Positions 55,364-64,000 of a DNA stretch of 64,000 nt are shown here, one piece after another. Within the stretch, counting starts at the first letter, position 1; each line of letters starts with the position of its first letter. The notes under the pieces were generated by a model. It made no database searches and had not been told where the DNA came from. It saw only the letters and a program-made list of their open reading frames with translations. Where the stretch lies: contig CM077594.1 in the NCBI GenBank assembly GCA_039654915.1, forward strand, positions 69,620,393-69,684,392, given 5' to 3'. The stretch comes from Aquilaria yunnanensis. Its lineage: Eukaryota > Streptophyta > Magnoliopsida > Malvales > Thymelaeaceae. A program made the position numbers and the translations under genes.

Positions 55364-57409
55364 TGTCAGGACCCTACCTTAATGTTTGGCCCAAGCCAAA
55401 AATGCAAGGAAAATGCATTAAAACAATGAGGGACTTAAGTGGAAATGAGGTAAGTTATGCATATGTGTAATCGAGAACTATCGGGTTGAAAAATGTTCAA
55501 TTAAATGGCTCAAGTTATTAGTGATGAGAAACAAACATAGAGGGCCAAGTTGATCCTTCTTTCAAGTGCTAATAGTGATACAAAGATGTATGGAAGGGTT
55601 ACAATGACCCATGCAAATAATCGGTGCACTAAGGCTAGCGTTTGTCCATTTTTGGCACCATTTGGCACTTATCCGGAAATGCATGCTTCCACTAAAAATT
55701 AAGCCATGATTTCTGGTCAAAGCACTTCATTATTGAGCTTGACCAAGTTCTTCATGTTCTTGGGTTGAAAGCTCCAGGTTTAAGCCAAATCCTCGATGAT
55801 TAAAGCTCAAATTGAAGAATTAAGCTCAACATTGGTGTTCCAGGCCTTAAGCCAATTTGTGATTGAATTTTCAAGAGGAGTCTTGCAGATTCAAGTTGGC
55901 CAAGAGTTTGAAAGTAAGAAATTGGCAAGGATTCATGGTTAACTTCTTGATTTTGGTATTGTTCCATGTTCAAGTAGTGTTTTGGCTTCTAAGTGATGGT
56001 AAATTGAGCTATATGATCTTAGAATGCTATATGGGGCATATATGGTACCTTTGGGTTATGTGTTATGTTGGCTCACTAGTCACTAATGGCAAGTACTTAA
56101 AGGTCATTGTAGGAGGCCAACCTATATTTGAACTTGGAGCTCTAGTGGAATGCATGGTTATATGGTGATGCTTGATGGAACTTATGGGTGTACTTGCTAG
56201 TTTAGCTTCGGCCAAGAAGGATATTGTGTTTGTGGTGTGTGAGTTGTGTGCTTGGTTGCTTGGTTGTGCTTCCTAACCTCTGATAGTTATAGTTAACAAG
56301 TGTATATGCCATTGTATATGTGGTTTTGGTGTTTTCTTTTCTTTCTTCCAGGTGAAGCAATGCTAATGGGAGGTTAAGCCCTCGGGCTTAACTAAATAAG
56401 CTCCTAGAGCTGTAGTGATCCCTACTGAGTTTATGAAAACTCATGCCCCTTATTGTATATGTTTCAAGAAAAGGTCTTAAGCTTGATTGAGCTTCATTAG
56501 TTGCTAGTGTGATAAGTTACTACCCGGTTTTTCCATGGTATGTACTAGACCGAATGGTTGGCTTTATAAGTACATATTACAAGTCTTATGGTTAATGCAC
56601 AAACTCATGTGTTTGAGTTTTGTAGGATTGTGTAGAGTTGTAGGACAAGTCTAGGACTATGGATGTGTGTTTCTGGGCATTAGTGTTGTGGATGGCTTTG
56701 TTGATCATGGGTGTAGTTTTATGGCTTTTCCTACAAACCATTATCTTGTACTATACCCTTAAGGTAGCTCTCGAGTACTACTAGTAAACTTACGTATGTA
56801 ATGGTTAACGATGGCTATTTTGGATTTTGAGTACTCTTGGTATTGTCCCAAGCATGTAAGTACTAGTGTGGAGTAGGTTTTGTGTATATAAGCCTCGGAT
56901 TACTTATGAAACTTTGGTGTAAGTGTTATACCTGAAATGCCAAGTTATGCTATGAGTTTGTGTTTATGCTCTTGACCATAATGTGTTAAACTTCTCTTGG
57001 ATTATGATGTGTAGGATGAGCATGATTCATGAAATGCTAATGTTTTCAAAACTTGAATGCTTGTAGGCTTCTTGGTTGCCATGCATGGGAATGCCATGCT
57101 AGATGAGCACACACCTAAAACACCTAACCTGAAAAGTGTATAAGCCTTGCCTTACATTGCGAGTAATGTTATAAGCCTTGCCTTGTAATGCAAGTAATGA
57201 TCTAAAATTGCTCGATTAGGCTCCTGTGGCACCTCCCTGGCCTTAGCTATATCAGCAATGGTTTTGAATAAATAATAGAAACATGGCCGACCCACATAGG
57301 TACGTATAAACCATTATAGGCACAATAGCTGAACAATAATGTTAGTGATTGGTAGTACAGATGGGTGGCACTTTAAGTGCATAGCCTTGGGCCTGTGTAG
57401 GGTATGACA
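55364..57409 (+). mobile_element. 5' LTR of gypsy element D (2046 bp)
   Basis: It starts TGTCAGGACC where homology to the family-A LTR stops, and ends GGTATGACA just before a primer-binding-like site. The ends match as an inverted TGTCA/TGACA. It is not related to LTR families A or B. No convincing gene is seen inside. Confidence 0.75.
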
Positions 57410-57417
57410 GGCTTTGT

Positions 57418-57429
57418 TGGTATAAAAGC
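57418..57429 (+). other. Primer-binding site of element D (decayed)
   Basis: TGGTATAAAAGC, two changes from TGGTATCAGAGC (initiator tRNA-Met type), 8 bases after the LTR. Confidence 0.65.
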
Positions 57430-57519
57430 TCTAGTTTATAGCTTTGATCTAGCTATAGTGTTTTGTCTAGACTTGTTCCCACATAGGATTACATAGACTT
57501 GTACTTATTGAGCATATGT

Positions 57520-59110
57520 TAATAAATGCATCTTGAGTACCGGATCAGAACCTGAGGCAGGGAAAAAGAATTCCTTGAATAGGAAGAAAGTAGAGTAAGC
57601 CATCCTAGAGATGGATTACATACAGTTGAGCTTGAAAGGCAACTAGAGGCCTTAGAGCCTGAATTGGCTGAAGAGCCAAATTCCAGGGTATATGTAGTTG
57701 GACCTAGAAGAGGCAGGCAAGAGAGGATGGAACAGATGATCGAAACCTTACAGGCCATAGTGGCTTAATTGGTGGTAGGAATGCAAGCCTTGGCTAGAGG
57801 CCAAGGCCAACCATAGGGAAGCCCAAAACAAACAAGAGTATGAGAAAACATGGAAGGTGAAGGGGGAAGAGTTAGAAGGCCTGGTAAATAACCAGTAAAC
57901 TATGATCAAGCAAGCAAGAATGGCGGGAACTGAGAGGAAGATGAAGGAGATGAAGTGAGAAGACACCCAAGGGCTAGAAGGATGAGGTCAAAAGTGAGAT
58001 AGAAACCCAGAGCTGAAGTGGAAGAAAGTCTAGAACTGGAAGAACTAGACACATACATGTTTCAAAGGAGGACTGAGCCTCCTACTGAAGTTACAGCCAG
58101 AAGAAGGCCATTCAGGAGTGAAACTTGAGATAGAAAAGCCAGAGAAGAAAGATCAAGAAGAGGTGGATTAAGGGAGGACCAGTTGAAGGGATTCCTGGCA
58201 TTGAAACCTGCTATTTTCAGTGGTGGATGTGACCCTGAAGAAGCTGAGTTCTAGATATACCAAATGGAGAAGATCTTTAAGATGATGGATGTATCCTCTA
58301 ACTAGAAAGTACTTCTAGCCACATTTAGCTTGGAAGGAAATGCAAAGGTCTGGTAGAGAGCTACACAAAGAACATATCAGGAAAGGAACAAAAGGAGGCT
58401 ACCTGCAAAGATGAGGTCCATGAAATGGGCTGAGTTCCTCCAAGTCTTCCAATAAAAGTATGCGAGTGAGGCTCAGAAGGATCAAAAGCAGGTGGAATTT
58501 GACTAGTTAGAGTAGGGAGACCTAAGCCTGATGGAGGATGAGAAAAAGTTTAATAGCTTCATCAGATATGCTCCTCAGTATGATGGGCAAGAGGAGCCAA
58601 GGACCAAAAGGTTCTCGAGAGGCTTATGGCTTGAGCTAAGACAGATATGTAAAGCTATGGGAGCCAGAGACTGCTACCAAGTAGTACAGAGTGCTATAGC
58701 ATTGGAGTAAGAATTCAAGGACCAAACCCGAAGTGATCCAGGGAGTGGAAGTGGATCACAGAGGGTCACCAAAAGAGGCCTAGAGAAGAACCTAAACCCA
58801 GTGGGGGAAGGAAATAAAACAAGAAAGAGAAGGGAAGACCCTAGTATGGTCCCCAGTGTTCTACTGGTGGAAAATTTCATGGCAACAAGCCGTGCTACAA
58901 GCTTACTAATGGATGCCACAAGTGCGGAGCCCTAGATCACTGGGTGAGAGACTGCCCTAAAAAAGGGGATGATAGGAGAATGCCAGGGAGGTACAACCCT
59001 AAAAGGCCTAGAAGGGAGATACCCATGCCACAAATGAGGAATAATATGCCTAACTCTGGGGGAAGCCAAGCACCTAAGCTGCCTTAGGATCAGAGGAGGT
59101 GAAATGCACC
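57520..59110 (+). pseudogene. Element D gag
   Basis: Read in frames with many stops. Recognisable parts: VELERQLEALEPELAEEP and RMEQMIETLQAIVA near 57630-57760, gag core (FLALKPAIFSGGCDPEEAEF near 58190, VLLATFSLEGNAKVW near 58310, FIRYAPQYDGQEEP near 58560, FSRGLWLELRQI) and a zinc knuckle CHKCGALDHWVRDC near 58920 in another frame. The layout equals that of element B gag, which supports a common lineage. At least one frameshift lies between core and knuckle. Confidence 0.75.
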
Positions 59111-59120
59111 CCTTGGCAGG

Positions 59121-59861
59121 GTGTTTCCATTGGAGAGCTACATGAAGGTGCAAGAAGTACTAGAGGTTGAGGCAGTTGGAAGAAAAACTAGTCAGGAAAG
59201 GACTAGTAAGAGAGCCTTGAAAGGTACTATTTACCTTAATGGCCAGTTAGTGTTTGCACTATTTGATATTGAAGCTTCATTGCCCATAATTTCTTCTAGC
59301 CTAGTTAAGAGCATGAATTTAGAAGTAAAGTACATGACAAACATGTATTTGGTTAAAAATGTTGGCAATGAAGTCTTATTTACATATCACATAGTTGAAG
59401 GTTGTGTGATGCAAATTGAGAAGCTGAAACTGAGAGGAAACCTAATAGTGGTAGGCACTTATGACTATGATGTGATATTAGGCATGAACTGGCTAAGTGA
59501 GAATAAAGTGTTTATAGATTGTCATGCTAGACAATTATTGACATCTAGTTGTAAACCATATGAATTGGATAAGTCACTAGAGTTAGCCTTGGACTACCAA
59601 GTGGAAGTGTTAAAACTAATAGCTCTAGAAAATGAATATGAATACCTGGAACTAAATGAACAGGGAGTGGTTGGTGAACTTAGGCAGATTCCTATTGTTC
59701 AGGATTTCCTAGAGGTTTTCCCTACAGACCTACCTAGACTGCCACACATGAGGGAGGTGGAGTTTGAAATTAAACTGGTACCAGGAGTAGCACTAGTGTC
59801 TATAGCTCCATATAGGATGGCATTACCTGAAATGGTAGAACTAAGGAAGCAATTAGATTAG
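59121..59861 (+). pseudogene. Element D protease and RT linker
   Basis: Open for 246 codons. The protease has the expected LNGQLVFALF lead-in, but the active-site triplet reads DIE (FDIEAS) instead of DTG, near 59262, so it could not be catalytic. The second block YDYDVILGMNWLSE is normal. The linker contains IVQDFLEVFPTDLPRLP and ends before RT at a TAG (59859-59861) within the segment preceding EKGFIRP. Confidence 0.85.
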
Positions 59862-60353
59862 TTGGATGAAAAGGGGTTCATCAGACCCTGTGTGTCTCAT
59901 TGGGGAGCACCTGTTTTGTTTGTGAAGAAGAAAGATGGAACCTTTAGGCTCTGTATCAACTATGGAAAACTTAATGCCTTGACCATTAAAAGTAAGTACC
60001 CTCACCTAAGAATTGAAGATCTATTTGATCAGTTGAAAGGAGCAAAGATATTTTCTAAAATAGATCTAAGGTCTAGTTATTTCCAGCTAAGGGTTAAGGA
60101 GGAAGACATACCTAAGACTGCTTTCAGGACTAGGTATGGACACTCTGAATTTACAGTGATGCCATTTGGGCTCACAAATGCACCTACATTTTTCATGGAT
60201 CTTATGCAGAGGGTGTTCAGAGCATACTTAGACCACTTTGTGGTGGTTTTCATTGATGATATCTTGGTATGCTCCAAGGATGAGGAAACTCATAAAGAAC
60301 ACCTAAGAATGGTGTTTGGCTTACTCCAAGAACATAAGCTTTATGGGAGCTAA
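59862..60353 (+). pseudogene. Element D reverse transcriptase
   Basis: 163 open codons: [38 protein letters not shown] (the usual aspartate of CIDY is asparagine here), [17 protein letters not shown] (catalytic aspartate), [31 protein letters not shown] (FIDD intact). The frame breaks near 60350; the next block, TCKFW then GFLGHVINDQGLAVDPEKV, continues in another frame. Confidence 0.88.
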
Positions 60354-61101
60354 GTACATGTAAATTTTGGAGTAGAGAAATTGGGTTTCTGGGTCATGTG
60401 ATTAATGACCAAGGATTAGCAGTGGATCCTGAAAAGGTCAGATCAATCTTGGGTTGGAAATAACCTGAGAATGTGAAGGGAGTCAAAAGTTTCTTGGGGT
60501 GAGCTGGCTATTACAGGAGATTTGCGCCAAAATTTTTGGTTATAGCAACTCCCATGACTGAGTTAACTAGAAAGAACTAGAAATTTGTCTGGGAAAGCAA
60601 ATGTGAGGAAAGCTTGCAAGAGCTAAAATATAGGCTAACAACAGCTCCTGTGTTAGTTTTACCAGATCTTGAAAAGGACTATAAGGTGTACACTGATGCA
60701 TCTCATGTAGTGCTAGGTTGTGTCCTAATGCAAGATAAGTAGGCTATTGCCTTCAGATGCAGACAATTAAGACCACCTGAAAAGAAGTTTCCAATGCATG
60801 ACCTGGAACTAGCCGCAGTAGTTTTTGCTCTTAAGCAATGGAGATATTACCTGTTAGGTAATAAATTTCAGGTCTATATGGACCATAAAAGCCTTCAGTA
60901 CCTTTTTACTCATAAGGACTTGAACAAGAGCCAAAGGAGATGGTTAAAGGACCTGAAGGACTTTAACTTTGTAATTGAATACACAGCTAGTAAAGCCAAT
61001 GTAGGTGCAGATGCCCTAAGCAGAAATTATACTAGAGTGCTCAAGGGAGGAAAAGTGGAACATAAGGCCGAGAGCCTTAGTCTTACTTGCTTAGCAAGTT
61101 A
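60354..61101 (+). pseudogene. Element D RT end and RNase H
   Basis: RNase H motifs: YKVYTDASHVVLGCVLMQ (first aspartate) near 60685, FPMHDLELAAVVFALKQWRYY (glutamate) at about 60790, VYMDHKSLQYLFTH (aspartate) near 60875, and ADALSR near 61005. One TAG interrupts near 60740. From 60794 the frame is open to 61102. The domain is close to complete. Confidence 0.85.
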
Positions 61102-61512
61102 GTGGTTAGATTAGGAGCATGAACAACTCAATGTCCTCACTAGTACCCCTAAATGGAAGGAAGTCCTTAGATAAGCACAATTTACTAATGAAAACATTGG
61201 ATTGGCGCCTGGACAAAGGAAAGGAGAACTTTTTCAAGGATTCTCCTACAAACAAGGATTCTTATACTTCCAGAATAGATTATATGTGCCTGAAAAGGAT
61301 AACCTAAGATTTCAGATTCTGGAAGAAGCACACTCTAGTAAACTTAGCATGCATCCTAGAGCCACAAAATTGTACCATGCTCTTAGAGCTTACTTTTGGT
61401 GGCCATATATGAAACATGACAGTAGCACTCATGTAGGTAGGTGTGAAATGTGCCAAAAAATAAAGGTTTAACACCAGAAACTAGGAGGGAAGCTTCAGAG
61501 CTTACCCATACC
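61102..61512 (+). pseudogene. Element D integrase N-terminus, cut by element F
   Basis: GFLYFQNRLYVPEKD, ILEEAHSSKLSMHPRATKLYHAL and FWWPYMKHD, then CEMCQKIKV form the H-H-C-C zinc finger. The sequence ends at KLQSLPIP, just where the catalytic core should start, because element F is inserted at 61513. No core is present in the window. Confidence 0.85.
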
Positions 61513-62203
61513 TGATGCGAACCCCAATAGTATAAAGACCATGAAATGCGCCCAAGATATTTTTCAAGCTCCACAAGACATCAAACAAACTGGATTTGAA
61601 GACCCCCACACCTGATCAACCTGTGACTAGAAATGAGAAGTATAAGAACACCAAGAACACAAGCAACTTGTGCACCAAGGTAGTCCGCCAAGAACCAAAA
61701 TGAAATCTCTCCAAAGTAGTAATAGTATTTCGGTTGAAAGTTGTCTTTTACATCCAGAATATATGCCTATTTATAGGCCTAAACTAGGGTAAAATATAGG
61801 CAAAAATTCGCAGCCCAAGTCAGCTAGGAAACCCAATTACAAAGGTATCATGAAAACCTAGTCAATCTAGGACACCTAAACCCTTCTACCCTTGTTTAGT
61901 TTATGCAGCGTATTCCAATTGTCCTAGGTGACCTGAATTAATTCCATAGCCTAAATAAAATCCAAAATAATTTAATTAAATAGGGAATTAATGAAAATAA
62001 AATGTAAATACAATATTAGACCCAAAATCCCCTAAATGGCCTTCTTAGGTGCATTTTGAGCTCTTTTAGGGTTTCCACTTTTATCTTTACCTTCAAGCTT
62101 GAATATTTGAGTTCCAATGGGATGAATCTTCCTTTTAGATGTTGGAAAGAGGTCTTGGAAAGTTAAAGCTAAAAAATCCAGCTTGTAGATAAAAAATGCA
62201 TCA
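61513..62203 (-). mobile_element. 3' LTR of gypsy element F (691 bp)
   Basis: On the minus strand it runs from TGATGCATTTT (62203) to TTCGCATCA (61513), with matching TGATGC/GCATCA ends. A TATA box (CCTATAAATAGG) lies at 61767-61777 on the minus strand, the probable U3 end. The five bases outside the left end are ATACC. The matching right end is outside the window. Confidence 0.8.
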
Positions 62204-62210
62204 AGAACAC

Positions 62211-63473
62211 TCAATGGGGCTCAGAAGGTGCACTTTGAATGTTGTCCTTGGTGTCCTTGCTTTGTGACTTGTCTAAGTACTCTAGGATTGAGTACCAAGC
62301 ATGTCCATTATCTCCATATGGTGTCTTGAAATTTTTAGCAGCTCCTTGTGAAGTGCCATGTCCATTCTCCATGAAGAAGCTTGAAACAAAGGCTAGTAGT
62401 GCACGAGAGAGCTCATTAGCTTTCTTCCTTGTCATTGGTCCACTAGAAACCTTCAATGGGTCCTTGCCCTCCTTGAGTGTGCCTTCCTTGATCATATCAA
62501 CTCCCCCCTCCTTAGAAGGATTCATCCATGAATCTGCATGTTCAAATAAGGACAAATTAGAAATGTTGAAAGTAGCACTCACATTGTACTCACCCGGCAA
62601 GTCTAGCATGTATGCATCATCATTGATCTTTCTAATGACTTGGAATGGAGCATCTCCTCTAGGATAAAGCTTAGTCCTCCTTGCAGCTAGAAAATTTTCA
62701 TTCCTCAAGAGTAACCAAACCCAATCTCCAGGCTCAAAGACAATTCTCCTTCAGCGTTGGTTGGCTTTCTTAGCAACTTGTTGATTTTGGTGGTCAATTT
62801 GTTTTTTAACCTTCTCATGCAACTTCTTGATGCTCTCAGCCCTTTTACTACCATCCAAACTAAAAACCTCATGAGTAGGTAATGGAAAAAGATCCAATGG
62901 AGTTAAAGGATTAAAACCATAAACAATCTTAAAAGGTGACAAACGAGTAGTAGAATGCATGGACCTATTGCAAGCAAACTCTATATGAGGCAAATAGTCT
63001 TCCCAAGCTTTCAATTTCTTGCCAATGATAGCTCTAAGCATGGAACCTAAGGTCTTATTTGTTACCTTGGTTTGCCCATCAGTTTGTGGGTGACAAGATG
63101 TATAAAACAAAAGCTTAGTGCCAAGCTTTCCTCACAAAGTCCTCCAAAAGTGGCTTAGAAAGTTAGTGTCTCTATCCGAAACTATTGTTCTTGGAACACC
63201 ATGAAGCCTAACAATTTCCTTGAAAAACAATTCAGCCACATGTATAGCATCATCAGTCTTATTACATGGAATAAAGTGAGCCATCTTAGAAAACCTATCA
63301 ACTACAACAAAGATTGAGTCTCGGTTTCCTCTAGTCCTAGGGAATCCAACAATAAAATCCATTGAAATATCAACCCATGGATGACTAGGTGTAGGAAGTG
63401 GTGTGTATAATCCTTGTGAAGTGTGAGTGGACTTAGCCTTCCTACATGCTATGCATTGATCACAAACCTTCCT
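62211..63473 (-). pseudogene. Element F integrase
   Basis: Minus strand, right to left: end of the zinc finger ([13 protein letters not shown]), core with [17 protein letters not shown] (first aspartate), [19 protein letters not shown] (second aspartate) and [18 protein letters not shown], where glutamate is expected between T and V but lysine is read (QTDGQTEV is usual). Then [17 protein letters not shown] and the C-terminus (GDAPFQVIRKINDDAYMLDLPG, ATFNISNLSLF). The tail continues to 62211 with KVSSGPMTRKKANEL. A frameshift lies near 63115-63130 and another near 62710-62750. It is cut at 63474 by a family-A LTR. Confidence 0.85.
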
Positions 63474-64000
63474 TGTTATGGCTCTCCTAGTAGCAAGCAC
63501 TCTTGAATGAGGTAAAGTGCCTTAAATTAAGTTTAGAACCTTAATTCAAGTTTACATAACAAGAATAGAGAAGTTTAGCAAAGTTCACTAAGTTCCGAGA
63601 AAGATAAGGCATTAAATGAGTTTCAGGGGTAAAATGGTAATTTTGCATCCTGAATAGCCAGGCGTGGTCCTTAGTGTTTTAAAATGAGTTTTTATAACTT
63701 AACTTTCAACCTTAACCCAAAATTAAAGGAATAAACAAGAATTAATCAAGAATAACTAAGTTACCAAAGATGGGGGCTTAAGTGACTTAAGTCTAATACC
63801 TTGGTGGCTTGTGAGCTAAGTGAGGGTTTAAGAAGGGGAAAATGAGGGTGGCTACCACAATTTTCATGTTCATCCTCTCTACTCTCATTTCTCCATCAAA
63901 TTCACCTTAGAATCCAAGTTTCTTGGTGAGAACAAGAGCCATCAAAGGTAATATAGACTCTTGGAAGACCATTTCAAGCATAAGATCATGGTTTTGAGGC
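63474..64000 (+). mobile_element. LTR, family A, start of a further copy (cut by window edge)
   Basis: TGTTATGGCTCTCCTAG opens a family-A LTR that interrupts the integrase of F. It follows the copy at 53915 more closely than those at 3426 and 21852 (shared GGCTCTCC opening). It runs off the right edge. Confidence 0.82.

Noticed and set aside
55863..56168. 101-codon frame in the element D LTR.
   Set aside because: It lies wholly inside the LTR, has no recognisable motif, and no second copy is available for comparison.

Overview
This window is eukaryotic nuclear DNA from a large-genome flowering plant (species not identifiable from sequence). It holds no recognisable host gene. Almost every base belongs to LTR retrotransposons nested in one another. 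The evidence is gag-pol protein motifs, TG...CA long terminal repeats, primer-binding sites, polypurine tracts, and 5-bp target-site duplications (TSDs) that match across insertions up to about 28 kb wide.

Layout. (i) The base layer is an old Ty3/gypsy element on the minus strand, here A0: LTR 1-2106, integrase 2121-3425, then RT/protease at 51966-53914. (ii) Into its integrase went a second copy of the same family on the plus strand, G1 (about 3426-51960). G1 was later broken by a solo LTR of family B (6195-10493), by a Ty1/copia element (10720-19098, minus strand), and in its 3' LTR by a whole gypsy element, B (22586-50298). (iii) Element B in turn carries two Tat-lineage gypsy elements: Tat1 (23725-35869) in its 5' LTR and Tat2 (38548-46219) in its protease. 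(iv) Three 1.42-kb solo LTRs of family C sit inside the G1 5' LTR, the B solo LTR and the left Tat1 LTR. (v) The right end continues the pattern: family-A LTR (53915), gypsy element D (55364-61512), minus-strand gypsy F (61513-63473), and another family-A LTR (63474 to the window end).

The most interesting content is in Tat1 and Tat2. Their gag-pol is on the minus strand. Between integrase and 3' LTR, each carries a plus-strand (antisense) gene with a complete gene layout: CACGTG box, TATATAAG box about 285 bp before the ATG, three GT-AG introns of 70-111 bp at the same places and phases, a conserved N-terminal domain, a lysine/glutamate-rich coiled coil, a conserved C-terminal motif, and an AATGAA signal after the stop. 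Tat2 has lost RT, protease and most of gag yet still carries this gene.

None of the elements looks fully coding-competent. In Tat1 and B, long reading frames stay in register for kilobases but are cut by stop codons mostly explained by C-to-T change at CAG, CAA or CGA, as expected for old methylated heterochromatin.
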